64,000 bases of DNA from Microbispora corallina. Lineage in GTDB: Bacteria > Actinomycetota > Actinomycetes > Streptosporangiales > Streptosporangiaceae. Of this stretch, positions 7,513-16,439 are shown one piece after another. The translations under genes were made by a program, and so were the position numbers. The stretch covers positions 1-64,000 of the forward strand of contig NZ_BOOC01000003.1 of assembly GCF_016863035.1 (NCBI RefSeq). The letters are read 5' to 3'. Position 1 is the first letter of the stretch. The number at the start of each line of letters is the position of its first letter. The notes beneath the pieces were generated by a model. The model saw only the letters and a program-made list of their open reading frames with translations, ran no database searches and had not been told where the DNA came from.

Positions 7513-9572
7513 CACGGTTGCGGGGGCGGCTGTTCGCCCTGCAGGTGATCGTCATCGCGATGATCGTGGTGCTGGTCGTCCGGTTGTGGCAGGTCCAGGT
7601 GGTCCAGGGGCCGAAGTTCGTGACGGTGGCCACCGAGACCCGCACCCGGGAGGTCCGGGTGCCGGCGCTGCGCGGGGCGATCCTCGACTCGTCGGGGCGG
7701 CCGCTGGTCGTCAACCGCAGCACGCTCGTGGTCTCCGTCGACAGGTCGAGCCTGGAGCGCATGCCCGACGGCGGCGACGCGGTGCTGCGGCGGCTGGCCG
7801 CTGTGCTGAAGAAGCCGGTGGCGCAGCTCAAGCAGCAGATCCGGGCGTGCGGGCCGGGCGTCGCCCGCCCCTGCTGGCCGGGCTCGCCGTACACGCCGAT
7901 CCCCGTCGCCAACCATGTGAACATGCGCTCGGCGCTGCAGATCATGGAGCGGCAGGAGGACTTCCCGGGCGTGACGGCCGAGATCGAGTCGTTGCGCGAC
8001 TACCCGAACGGCAAGGACGCGGCCCAGATGCTCGGCTACCTCCAGCCGGTCACCGAGAAGGAGCTGGAGAAGCGCGAGGGCCTCAAGGCCAACTACTCGG
8101 GCGTCGACCTGACCGGCCGCGACGGCCTGGAGGCCGTGTACGACTCGGCGCTGCGCGGCACGCCCGGTCTGCGGCGGGTGCAGGTCGACCGGATGGGCAA
8201 GGTCATCACGGTCGACCAGCAGTCGGCGCCGACGGCCGGCGACATCCTCATCACGAGCATCGACGAGAAGGTCCAGCGGGTCGTCGAGAACTCGCTCGCC
8301 CAGGCCATGCAGGAGGTCCCGCAGTCGGACGGCGCGGCGGCGGTGGTGCTCGACGTCAAGACCGGCCGGGTGATCGCCATGGCCAGCCGGCCCACGTACG
8401 ACCCGGCGGTCTGGACGGGCGGCATCTCCGAGAAGGACTACCGCTGGCTCCTGTCGAACAAGTCGGGCAAGCCGCTGATCTCCCGGGCGCTCAAGGGCGA
8501 GTACGCCCCCGGTTCGACGTTCAAGATCAGTTCGGTGTCGGCGATGATCGCGGACGGCGAGCCGCTGCACGGGACCTACCAGTGCCCGAGCTCGTTCAAC
8601 GTGGCCGGCCGGGCGTTCGGCAACGCGGGCGGCATGAGCCTCGGCTCGATCTCGCTGCACGAGGCGCTGGTCAAGTCGTGCGACACGGTCTTCTACCGGG
8701 CCGGCTACGAGGAGTGGCAGCGCGACGGCGGCAACAAGCCGAAGCCCCACACGAAGGAGCCCATGGCGAACATGGCTCGCGCCTTCGGGTTCGGCAAGCC
8801 CACCGGCATCGACCTGCCCGGCGACTCGCCCGGCCTCATCCCTGACCGGACGTGGAAGCACAACCTGTGGACCAGCACCAAGGACCAGATGTGCCGCCGG
8901 GCCAAGACCGGCTACCCGGAGATCAAGGACGAGGCCCGCGCCGCCTTCTCGAAGCGGCTGGCCAACGAGAACTGCCTCGAGGGCTTCCTGTTCCACGCGT
9001 ACGAGGCGGCGAACTTCTCGATCGGCCAGGGCGACGTGCTCGTCACGCCCCTCCAGCTGGCCCGGGCGTACGCCGCGCTGGTCGGCGACGGCAACCTGCG
9101 CAGCCCGCGCGTCGGCTGGGCCCTGGTGCGGCCGGACGGGACCCTGGTGAAGGAGATCCCGGTGCCGATCGTGAGGCACCTGCCGATCAACGACGAGACC
9201 CGGACCTACATCCGCAAGGCGCTGTCGGAGGTGCCGTCGGACGGTACAGCGGCGGGGGCCTTCCGCGGGTTCCCGATGAACGTCGTGAAGATCGGGGGCA
9301 AGACCGGTACGGCCGAGGTCTGGGGCAAGGAGGACACATCATGGTTCGCCTCGTTCGCGCCGGCGGACGACCCGCGGCTGGTGACGGTCGTGATGGTGTC
9401 CCAGGGCGGCTTCGGCGCCGCGACCGCCGCCCCGGCCGTACGGCGGATCTGGGAGGGGATCTTCGGGCTCGGCAAGGGCGAGGACAACAAGCCGGTCAAG
9501 GCGGCGATGCCGGACGGGCGGCCGCCCACCCGGCTGCCGGTCATCCGGAAGGACGGGACGGTCGCGCAGTGA
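7509..9572 (+). CDS. mrdA: Penicillin-binding protein 2 (class B transpeptidase)
   Basis: This enzyme cross-links peptidoglycan during elongation as partner of RodA. The 687-residue protein has an N-terminal membrane anchor (about 8-28), a PBP dimerisation region, and a transpeptidase domain with the SxxK serine at about residue 336 (GSTFK), the second motif SCD in SCDTVFYR, and KTGTAE from about residue 598. A roughly 40-residue Cys-containing insert lies before the YEAANFSIGQG segment. It overlaps mreD by four bases. Confidence 0.95.
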   Translation: MTRLRGRLFALQVIVIAMIVVLVVRLWQVQVVQGPKFVTVATETRTREVRVPALRGAILDSSGRPLVVNRSTLVVSVDRSSLERMPDGGDAVLRRLAAVLKKPVAQLKQQIRACGPGVARPCWPGSPYTPIPVANHVNMRSALQIMERQEDFPGVTAEIESLRDYPNGKDAAQMLGYLQPVTEKELEKREGLKANYSGVDLTGRDGLEAVYDSALRGTPGLRRVQVDRMGKVITVDQQSAPTAGDILITSIDEKVQRVVENSLAQAMQEVPQSDGAAAVVLDVKTGRVIAMASRPTYDPAVWTGGISEKDYRWLLSNKSGKPLISRALKGEYAPGSTFKISSVSAMIADGEPLHGTYQCPSSFNVAGRAFGNAGGMSLGSISLHEALVKSCDTVFYRAGYEEWQRDGGNKPKPHTKEPMANMARAFGFGKPTGIDLPGDSPGLIPDRTWKHNLWTSTKDQMCRRAKTGYPEIKDEARAAFSKRLANENCLEGFLFHAYEAANFSIGQGDVLVTPLQLARAYAALVGDGNLRSPRVGWALVRPDGTLVKEIPVPIVRHLPINDETRTYIRKALSEVPSDGTAAGAFRGFPMNVVKIGGKTGTAEVWGKEDTSWFASFAPADDPRLVTVVMVSQGGFGAATAAPAVRRIWEGIFGLGKGEDNKPVKAAMPDGRPPTRLPVIRKDGTVAQ

Positions 9573-9584
9573 GGGAGGGCCGCC

Positions 9585-10754
9585 ATGCCTGAGGCCATGA
9601 GTGTGGGACGTGGTTCCCTGGCGAAGCGGGCGGTCGGCCGTGGCGCGACCGTGTGGAAGATGGACGGCGTCCTGTTCGCCGCGGTGATCGCGCTCAGCGT
9701 CATCGGGACTCTGCTCGTCTGGTCGTCCACGCGGATGTGGTCGTCGGCCGAGCCGACCGGCCTGCTGAAGAAGCACGTGCTCAACGTGTGCATCGGGCTG
9801 GCCCTCTACAGCGCCGTGGCCGTCTACGACTACCGGCGGCTGCGGACGTGGGCGCCGCTCTTCTACGGGGTCGCCCTCCTCGGGCTCCTGCTGGTCATCA
9901 CCCCCATGGGGTCGACGATCAACGGCCACCACTCGTGGATCATGCTGGGCGGCGGGTTCGCGGTGCAGCCGGCGGAGCTCGCCAAGCCCGCTCTGGTCGT
10001 GATGCTGGCGCGGCTGCTCACACCGACCGCCGAGGGCACCAAGGACCGGCCGACGGCGATCGGCGTGCTGCTGTCCCTGGCCGCGCTGGGAGGCGCGGCG
10101 GTCCTGGTCATGCTGGAGCCGGACCTCGGCACGACCATGGTGCTGCTGGCCACCACCGCCGGGGTGATCGTGTTCGCGGGGGTGCGCAAGCGGCTGGTCC
10201 TGCTGGCGGTGGGGCTGGCCGTGGCGGGCGCGGCCGCGGTCTGGTCGCTCGGGCTGCTGAAGCCGTATCAGGTGGCCCGGTTCACGGCGCTGATGGACCC
10301 CTCCAGTGACCCGCGGGGCGTGGGTTACAACAGCACGCAGGCCCTGGTCGCCGTGGGCTCGGGTGAGGTGTTCGGCAAGGGGCTGTTCCACGGCGGGCAG
10401 ACCACCGGGCGGTTCGTCCCCGAGCAGCACACCGACTTCATCTTCACGGTCGCCGGGGAGGAGCTCGGCTTCCTCGGGACGGTCACCGTGGTCCTGCTGC
10501 TCGGCGTCGTGCTGCTGCGCGGCCTGCGCATCGCCCGGGCCTGCGACGACCGGTTCGGCGCGCTCGTCGCGGGCGGCATCGTCGCCTGGATGGCGTTCCA
10601 GACCCTCGTCAACGTCGGCATGACCATCGGCATCATGCCGATCACCGGTGTGCCGCTGCCGTTCGTCTCGTACGGAGGCACCGCGACGTTCGCGAACATG
10701 ATCTCCGTCGGCATCCTCCAGGCGATCCACGTACGGAGGCCGTTCGCGGCCTGA
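9585..10754 (+). CDS. rodA: RodA SEDS-family glycosyltransferase
   Basis: RodA polymerises lipid II into glycan strands in the membrane. The 389-residue protein has about ten transmembrane segments and SEDS signatures: EPDLGTTMV, the loop region around QHTDFIFTVAGEELGF, and the C-terminal VPLPFVSYGGTA. The ATG at 9585 has GGAGGG about seven bases upstream. It is the last gene of the mre operon; no strong terminator is visible behind it. Confidence 0.95.
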   Translation: MPEAMSVGRGSLAKRAVGRGATVWKMDGVLFAAVIALSVIGTLLVWSSTRMWSSAEPTGLLKKHVLNVCIGLALYSAVAVYDYRRLRTWAPLFYGVALLGLLLVITPMGSTINGHHSWIMLGGGFAVQPAELAKPALVVMLARLLTPTAEGTKDRPTAIGVLLSLAALGGAAVLVMLEPDLGTTMVLLATTAGVIVFAGVRKRLVLLAVGLAVAGAAAVWSLGLLKPYQVARFTALMDPSSDPRGVGYNSTQALVAVGSGEVFGKGLFHGGQTTGRFVPEQHTDFIFTVAGEELGFLGTVTVVLLLGVVLLRGLRIARACDDRFGALVAGGIVAWMAFQTLVNVGMTIGIMPITGVPLPFVSYGGTATFANMISVGILQAIHVRRPFAA

Positions 10755-10899
10755 GCGGCGTCGGATGAACGGCGGCCGGGCGGCATGAGAGCGCCTCGCA
10801 GGGTTCCTGGCTCCCGCTCTCACTGGTGTGCGCACCGTCAGGCGAACACCATGGGAACGGAACTGGTTCGGGGGCTGAACGAACCATTACGGAGGAACC

Positions 10900-11148
10900 G
10901 TGACTCCGGACGACGAGGCGCGCCAGCGCGAGCGCGCCCTGGAGATGCTGCGTACGGCCTTCCCCGACTATCGGATCGTCTACGGCGGGGGCCGCTGGGC
11001 GGCCGCCGCGGCCGGCGACCCGCCCGCGGTGTGGTTCGCCGAGACCCCGGGCAGCCTGTGCGGGCAGCTGTTCATGGCCCAGCTCAGGAACGGGGGGACG
11101 ATGGCCCCTCTCCGGGCGAAGGAGAGCAACTCGCAGTGCGCGGGGTGA
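10900..11148 (+). CDS. Small hypothetical protein, 82 aa
   Basis: Starts at GTG 10900 with GGAGG four bases before it. The product is acidic at the N terminus (TPDDEARQRERALEML), then contains FPDYRIVYGGGRWAA and a hydrophobic FMAQL segment. I do not recognise the family; short Trp- and Arg-containing proteins of this kind are often found next to HTH regulators in actinomycetes. A GGTTCG/CGAACC inverted repeat lies just upstream (10864-10885). It may share transcription with the regulator that follows 54 bases later. Confidence 0.65.
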   Translation: MTPDDEARQRERALEMLRTAFPDYRIVYGGGRWAAAAAGDPPAVWFAETPGSLCGQLFMAQLRNGGTMAPLRAKESNSQCAG

Positions 11149-11202
11149 CCGCTTCGTGACGTTGACGACGCTAGCGTGCGGGTGTCACCCGATGGAGAGC
11201 CG

Positions 11203-12636
11203 ATGACATCACCCCCACGCGGCGGCGACCGGTCCGCCATGCAGGTCGCGACGACGATCCGCGAGCGCACCCTCGCCGGCCTGGGCGAGCCGCCGACGAC
11301 GGCGGTGTTCCACCAGATCGCCGAGGAGATCCACCTCTGCTGCCCGCAGCTGTCGCGGTTCAAGTGCCTCCGCCTCGCGCACGGCTGGACGGTCGAGGAG
11401 GCCATTGAGCGCTTCCACGCGATGTGCGACCGCGAGCAGATCAAGCGCAGGGGCCTGACCGAGCGGTCCTGGCGGGAGTGGGAGGCCGGGGCGCGGCCCG
11501 ACCGCGAGTACACCGACCTGCTGTGCCGCCTGTACGAGACCGGGCCGGTCCAGCTCGGCTTCGCCAGGGACTACACCCCGGAGGAGCTGCGGCGGCCACG
11601 GGTGACCGCGCCCGACCTGATCACGACGGCCGCCCAGGAGGCCAGCGAGCACGCCGAGCGGGTGGAGACCAGCGAGATCGGCGACAGCGCGCTGGAACGG
11701 CTGCGCACCCAGGTCATCTGGCTGGCCAGGCGGTACGTCTGGGAGGCGCCGCTGCCGCTGTTCGTGGAGATGCGGGCGCTGCAGGAGCAGGCCCGCCGGG
11801 CGCTGGAGCGGCGCATCCACCCCTCGCAGGCGGGTGAGCTGTACTTCCTCGCCGGCGCCCTGAGCGGGCTGATGGCCAACGCCAGCATGGACATGGGCCG
11901 CCGGGTGCCGGCCGACACCCTCGCCCGGGCCGCCTGGACGTACGGCAGGGTCGCCGGGCACCCGTCGCTCATGGGGTGGGCGCGCGGGATGCAGGCGTCG
12001 GTCGCGCTGTGGGACAAGCGGTACGAGGACGCGGCCGGGTACGCCGGGGACGGCCTCACCCACCTGTCCCGCGGGCAGGGCGGCGCCCGCCTGCACATGC
12101 TGCGCGCCCGCGCCGGTGCCATGCTCGGCTGGACCCGCGAGGCCGAGGACGAGATGCTGCGGGCCGCCGACGCCCGCGAGTCGGGCGCGGGCGACGAACT
12201 GCACGACGGGTTCGCGGGCGAGTTCGCCTTCCGCCCCGCCAAGCACGCGTACTACTCGGCCGTGGCCCACCTGCACCTCGGGCAGCCCGCGCTCGCCATC
12301 GAGCGGGCCCGCACCGCCCTCGACCTGTACGGCGAGGAGGACCGGCAGAACCGGTCGTACGGCTGCGAGGCCATGGCAGGGGCGCACCTCGCGGTGGCCC
12401 ACCTGATGGAGGACGACCCCGAGGGGGCGGAGCAGGCCCTCACGCCGCTGCTCGAGCTGCCGCCGGAGCGCCGGATCGACAGCCTCGCCGAGACCCTCCA
12501 GTCGACCCGCCCCCTGCTGAGGGGGCCGCTGGTCGACCGGCTGGAGGGGTTCTGCGCCGTCGGACTGCCGGAGTCGGCGGCCCGGGCCCTGCCCGAGGCC
12601 GCCGGTCACGCCCCGCACCAGGAAGGCCGTCCATGA
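11203..12636 (+). CDS. HTH/TPR-type transcriptional regulator
   Basis: The N-terminal 110 residues resemble the helix-turn-helix region of large actinomycete regulators (KCLRLAHGWTVEEAIERF and LTERSWREWEAG). The rest, to residue 477, is Ala- and Leu-rich helical sequence with TPR-like repeats (WARGMQASVALWDKRYEDAAGYA, YSAVAHLHLGQPALAIERA). The start at ATG 11203 is favoured by GGAG five bases upstream; a longer GTG start at 11176 is possible. The stop overlaps the kinase-like gene downstream (ATGA), so the two probably work together. The target is unknown. Confidence 0.8.
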   Translation: MTSPPRGGDRSAMQVATTIRERTLAGLGEPPTTAVFHQIAEEIHLCCPQLSRFKCLRLAHGWTVEEAIERFHAMCDREQIKRRGLTERSWREWEAGARPDREYTDLLCRLYETGPVQLGFARDYTPEELRRPRVTAPDLITTAAQEASEHAERVETSEIGDSALERLRTQVIWLARRYVWEAPLPLFVEMRALQEQARRALERRIHPSQAGELYFLAGALSGLMANASMDMGRRVPADTLARAAWTYGRVAGHPSLMGWARGMQASVALWDKRYEDAAGYAGDGLTHLSRGQGGARLHMLRARAGAMLGWTREAEDEMLRAADARESGAGDELHDGFAGEFAFRPAKHAYYSAVAHLHLGQPALAIERARTALDLYGEEDRQNRSYGCEAMAGAHLAVAHLMEDDPEGAEQALTPLLELPPERRIDSLAETLQSTRPLLRGPLVDRLEGFCAVGLPESAARALPEAAGHAPHQEGRP

Positions 12637-13526
12637 CCGTCTCCACCGTCGCCGGCACTCCTCCCGCGCTCGCGGAGGCGTGCCGCCAGGCGGGTCTGAG
12701 CAGCGTGGGGGCGCGGCTGCTGCGCAGCGTCGCCAACGTGGTCTACCACCTGCCCGCCGAGGGGGTCGTCGTCCGCCTGGCCGAGGCGACCGCCCCGGGC
12801 AAGCTCGACCGGCTCGTCACCTCGCTCAAGGTCACCCGGTGGCTGCACGAGCAGGGCTTCCCCGTCACGCGCCCGCTCGACGTCCGGCAGCCGGTCGCCG
12901 CCGAGGGCTGCCTGGCGACGTTCTGGCACTACGAGGAGTCCGGCCCCGGCGGCGGGGCGGAGGCCGACCCGGCCCCGCTCGGCGTCCTGCTCCGGTGGCT
13001 GCACACGCTGCCGGCCCCGCCGTTCGCGCTGCCCACGTACGACCCCTTCGGCCGGATCCGCCGGGCCGTCCGCGCGAGCCGGGTGCTGGTGGACGACGAG
13101 CGCGAGTGGTTACTGGAGCGGAGCGCGGGTCTGGAGGAGGCGTACTACGAGCGAGTCGGGTTCGCCCTGCCGTACGGGCTGATCCACGGGGACGCGCACC
13201 GCGGCAACCTGATCCGCACCCCGGAGCGGCTGCTGCTGTGCGACTGGGACTCGGCCAGCGCCGGGCCGCGGGAGATCGACCTGGTGCCGACGCTGCAGGG
13301 CGCGAGGTTCGGGCTGTCGGACGACCAGCGGGCCGGTTTCGTCCAGGCCTACGGGCACGACGTCCGGGACTGGGCCGGCTACCCGGTCCTGCGGGACATC
13401 CGCGAGCTCCAGACGCTCACCGCCGTGCTGCGCAACGCCCACCGGGACGCGGACGCCGAGGCGGAGCTCAGGCACCGCCTGTCGTCGCTGCGGGCCGGTG
13501 ACGACAGGACCTGGCACCCCATTTAG
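12633..13526 (+). CDS. Aminoglycoside phosphotransferase-family protein
   Basis: A 297-residue kinase-fold protein. The catalytic loop HGDAHRGN has its Asp at about residue 187, and the metal-binding segment CDWDSAS follows at about 203-209. The N-terminal lobe is short. The family includes antibiotic kinases, choline and homoserine kinases and many uncharacterised members; nothing here identifies a drug as substrate. It overlaps the upstream HTH/TPR regulator by four bases. Confidence 0.85.
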   Translation: MTVSTVAGTPPALAEACRQAGLSSVGARLLRSVANVVYHLPAEGVVVRLAEATAPGKLDRLVTSLKVTRWLHEQGFPVTRPLDVRQPVAAEGCLATFWHYEESGPGGGAEADPAPLGVLLRWLHTLPAPPFALPTYDPFGRIRRAVRASRVLVDDEREWLLERSAGLEEAYYERVGFALPYGLIHGDAHRGNLIRTPERLLLCDWDSASAGPREIDLVPTLQGARFGLSDDQRAGFVQAYGHDVRDWAGYPVLRDIRELQTLTAVLRNAHRDADAEAELRHRLSSLRAGDDRTWHPI

Positions 13527-13532
13527 AGCCGA

Positions 13533-13538
13533 TACCCT
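13533..13538 (+). promoter_or_regulatory. -10 box of a probable leaderless promoter
   Basis: TACCCT ends six bases before ATG 13545, which has no ribosome site. This spacing places the transcription start on the start codon, the usual layout of actinobacterial leaderless genes. No clear -35 box is visible. Confidence 0.5.
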
Positions 13539-13544
13539 GGACCC

Positions 13545-15467
13545 ATGTCTGTCGAGTCGTTGTTTCCCCGTCTGGAGCCGCTCCTGCCGAAGGTGCAGAA
13601 GCCGATCCAGTATGTCGGGGGTGAGCTGAACTCGACGGTCAAGGACTGGGACGAGGCGGCCGTCCGGTGGGCGTTGATGTACCCGGACGCCTACGAGGTC
13701 GGCCTGCCCAACCAGGGGGTGCAGATCCTCTACGAGATCCTCAACGAGCTGCCCGAGACGCTGGCCGAGCGCACGTACGCGGTCTGGCCGGACCTCGAGG
13801 CGCTCATGCGGTCCGAGAGCGTCCCGCAGTTCACGGTGGACGCCCACCGGCCGGTCCGCGCCTTCGACGTCCTCGGGGTGTCGTTCGCGACCGAGCTCGG
13901 CTACACCAACCTGCTGACCGCCCTCGACCTGGCGGGGATCCCGCTGGAGGCGGTCGACCGGACCGACGAGGACCCGATCGTGCTGGCCGGGGGCCACGCC
14001 GCGTTCAACCCCGAACCCATCGCGGACTTCCTCGACGCCGCCGTCCTCGGCGACGGCGAACAGATCGCCATCGCGATCAGCGAGGTGATCCGCGAGTGGA
14101 AGGGCGAGGGGTCCCCCGGCGGCCGAGACGAGCTGCTCATGCGCCTGGCCGAGACCGGCGGGGTGTACGTCCCGAAGTTCTACGACGTCGAGTACCACCC
14201 GGACGGCCGCATCAAGCGCGTCGTCCCCAACCGCGCCGGCGTGCCGTCGCGGGTCTTCAAGCACACGGTCATGGACCTGGACGAGTGGCCCTACCCGAAG
14301 AAGCCCCTCGTCCCGCTGGCCGAGACCGTCCACGAGCGGTTCAGCGTGGAGATCTTCCGCGGCTGCACCCGGGGCTGCCGCTTCTGCCAGGCGGGGATGA
14401 TCACCCGTCCGGTGCGGGAGCGGTCGATCACCACGATCGGCGACATGGTCGAGGCGGGCCTGCGGGAGTCCGGCTTCAACGAGGTCGGGCTGCTGTCGCT
14501 GTCGAGCGCCGACCACTCCGAGATCGGCGACATCGCCAAGGGCCTGGCCGACCGCTACGAGGGCGGCCAGGTGGGCCTGTCGCTGCCGTCGACCCGGGTC
14601 GACGCGTTCAACATCGACCTGGCGGGCGAGCTGTCCCGGGGCGGGCGCCGCTCCGGGCTGACCTTCGCCCCCGAGGGCGGGTCCGAGCGCATGCGCAAGG
14701 TGATCAACAAGATGGTCACCGAGGAGGACCTGATCCGCACCGTCACCACGGCCTACGGGCAGGGGTGGCGGCAGGTGAAGCTCTACTTCATGTGCGGGCT
14801 GCCCACGGAGGAGGACGTCGACGTCCTCGGCATCGCCGACCTGGCCAAGAAGGTCATCAAGGCGGGCCGCGAGGCGACCGGGTCCCGTGACGTGCGGTGC
14901 ACGGTCTCGATCGGCGGGTTCGTGCCCAAGCCGCACACCCCGTTCCAGTGGGCCGCCCAGTGCGACCACGAGACGGTCGACCGGCGGCTGCGGGAGCTCC
15001 GCGACGCCCTCCGGGGCGACAAGGAGTACGGCCGGGCCATCGGGTACCGCTACCACGACGGCAAGCCGTCCATCGTGGAGGGCCTGCTGTCGCGCGGCGA
15101 CCGCCGCGTCGGCAGGGTCATCCGGGCCGTCTGGGAGGACGGCGGGCGGTTCGACGGCTGGAGCGAGCACTTCTCCTACGACCGCTGGATGGCCGCCGCC
15201 GAGAGCGCCCTGGCCGGGGAGCCGGTCGACGTGGACTGGTACACCACGCGCGAGCGCGACGAGCACGAGGTGCTCCCCTGGGACCACCTCGACGCCGGGC
15301 TCGACCGCGAGTGGCTCTGGCAGGACTGGCAGGACGCGCTGAACGCTGGCGAGGTCGAGGACTGCCGCTGGACGCCCTGCTACGACTGCGGCGTCTGCCC
15401 GACCATGGGGACGGAGATCCAGATCGGCCCCACCGGGAAGAGGCTGCTGCCCCTCACCGTCCTCTGA
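13545..15467 (+). CDS. B12-binding-domain radical SAM protein (TIGR03960 type)
   Basis: The 640-residue protein has an N-terminal cobalamin-binding-like domain (to about 220) and a radical SAM core with the iron-sulfur motif CxxxCxxC at about residues 274, 278 and 281 (GCTRGCRFC). The C terminus has further Cys pairs (CRWTPCYDCGVCPTMG). Members of this family are paired with the TIGR03936-type gene that follows; the exact reaction is not established. Similarity to tRNA/ribosomal methylthiotransferase-like enzymes is only at fold level. Confidence 0.9.
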   Translation: MSVESLFPRLEPLLPKVQKPIQYVGGELNSTVKDWDEAAVRWALMYPDAYEVGLPNQGVQILYEILNELPETLAERTYAVWPDLEALMRSESVPQFTVDAHRPVRAFDVLGVSFATELGYTNLLTALDLAGIPLEAVDRTDEDPIVLAGGHAAFNPEPIADFLDAAVLGDGEQIAIAISEVIREWKGEGSPGGRDELLMRLAETGGVYVPKFYDVEYHPDGRIKRVVPNRAGVPSRVFKHTVMDLDEWPYPKKPLVPLAETVHERFSVEIFRGCTRGCRFCQAGMITRPVRERSITTIGDMVEAGLRESGFNEVGLLSLSSADHSEIGDIAKGLADRYEGGQVGLSLPSTRVDAFNIDLAGELSRGGRRSGLTFAPEGGSERMRKVINKMVTEEDLIRTVTTAYGQGWRQVKLYFMCGLPTEEDVDVLGIADLAKKVIKAGREATGSRDVRCTVSIGGFVPKPHTPFQWAAQCDHETVDRRLRELRDALRGDKEYGRAIGYRYHDGKPSIVEGLLSRGDRRVGRVIRAVWEDGGRFDGWSEHFSYDRWMAAAESALAGEPVDVDWYTTRERDEHEVLPWDHLDAGLDREWLWQDWQDALNAGEVEDCRWTPCYDCGVCPTMGTEIQIGPTGKRLLPLTVL

Positions 15468-15489
15468 CCTGACCCGCCGGTGACCGGCC

Positions 15490-15495
15490 TATCCT
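15490..15495 (+). promoter_or_regulatory. Candidate -10 box before the TIGR03936-type gene
   Basis: TATCCT, preceded by TGACC-type hexamers at about 15467-15486. If used, transcription would begin near 15502, upstream of the GGAAGG ribosome site that serves a possible CTG start at 15527. Confidence 0.4.
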
Positions 15496-15526
15496 GTAAG
15501 ACGACGAGATCGGAAGGACCACGGCT

Positions 15527-16336
15527 CTGAAGAAACCCGTTCCCGAGGGGCCTGCGCCCGAGCCCGTGGCGCAGCGCCTGCGCGTGCGCTACGCGAAGCG
15601 GGGGAGGCTGCGCTTCACCAGCCACCGCGACATCTCGCGGGCCGTGGAGCGGGCGGTCCGGCGCGCCGGGCTGCCCGTGGCCTACAGCGCGGGCTTCAGC
15701 CCCCATCCCAAGATCTCCTATGCCGGCGCCGCCCCCACCGGGGTGGCGAGCGAGGCGGAATACCTTGAGATCGGCGTCAGCAGGCCGTGCGATCCGCGGA
15801 GCGTGCTGGCCGACCTCGACGCCTCGCTGCCGCCGGGCCTGGACGTGGTCGACGTCGTCGAGGCGCGATCCGGGACGCTGGCCGACCGGCTGGAGGCGTC
15901 GGTGTGGGAGGTGCGCCTTCCGGGGGCCGACCCGGCCGAGGCCGAGGCGGCGGTCAAGGAGTTCTGGGCGGCCGACCTCGTCGAGGTCGAACGCCTGACG
16001 AAGAAGGGGATGCGCCGCTTCGACGCCCGGCAGGCCGTGCACGCGCTGGCCCTGACGGACGAGGCGGCGCACGGCGGCATCGGCGAGGCCGCCGGGGCTT
16101 CGGGGAGAACGGCAGGTCAGAAGCCCGTTCAGCCGTGTGTCATACTTCGTATGGTTGTTCGGCACGAAACACCTGCCGTACGGCCCGACGACGTGCTCAC
16201 AGGTCTGCGTCTCGTGGCCGGCTTCGCGCCGCCGTCGCCCCCAGAGGTGACCAGGCTGGCGCAGGGGCCGCTCGACGCCGTGACCGGTGAGCCCGCCGAC
16301 CCGTTCGACCTCGATCGGGCCGGTGGAGACCGATAA
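15527..16336 (+). CDS. TIGR03936 radical SAM-associated protein
   Basis: The conserved domain begins QRLRVRYAKRGRLRFTSHRD and continues through SAGFSPHPKISYAGAAPTG, diagnostic of the protein that accompanies TIGR03960 radical SAM enzymes. The first standard start is GTG 15566, which has no ribosome site at useful distance. The frame stays open upstream to CTG 15527 (reading LKKPVPEGPAPEP), which has GGAAGG about ten bases before it and lies about 25 bases after a likely transcription start. I give the longer start as a hypothesis; the conservative start is 15566. The C-terminal 60 residues are less conserved. Confidence 0.8.
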   Translation: MKKPVPEGPAPEPVAQRLRVRYAKRGRLRFTSHRDISRAVERAVRRAGLPVAYSAGFSPHPKISYAGAAPTGVASEAEYLEIGVSRPCDPRSVLADLDASLPPGLDVVDVVEARSGTLADRLEASVWEVRLPGADPAEAEAAVKEFWAADLVEVERLTKKGMRRFDARQAVHALALTDEAAHGGIGEAAGASGRTAGQKPVQPCVILRMVVRHETPAVRPDDVLTGLRLVAGFAPPSPPEVTRLAQGPLDAVTGEPADPFDLDRAGGDR

Positions 16337-16439
16337 GACTTGCCGCCGCGGCACCGACAGGAGGCCCGGCGGACCGCGAGAGACGAGAGCCTTCGCGCGG
16401 CGCGGAGACGTGCCCGGAGGCTGACGGGAGAGCGCCCGC

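Noticed and set aside
4279-7515. A 1078-codon open frame on the minus strand over mreBCD
   Set aside because: It is antisense to well-conserved mre genes and has no domain; long antisense frames are usual in DNA with G+C-rich third positions.
12633-13526. Aminoglycoside resistance gene
   Set aside because: The fold is right, but the family is broad and its operon partner is a regulator; nothing points to a drug substrate.
13110-15287. A 725-codon minus-strand frame over the radical SAM gene
   Set aside because: Same reason; the plus strand has the iron-sulfur motif and conserved domains.
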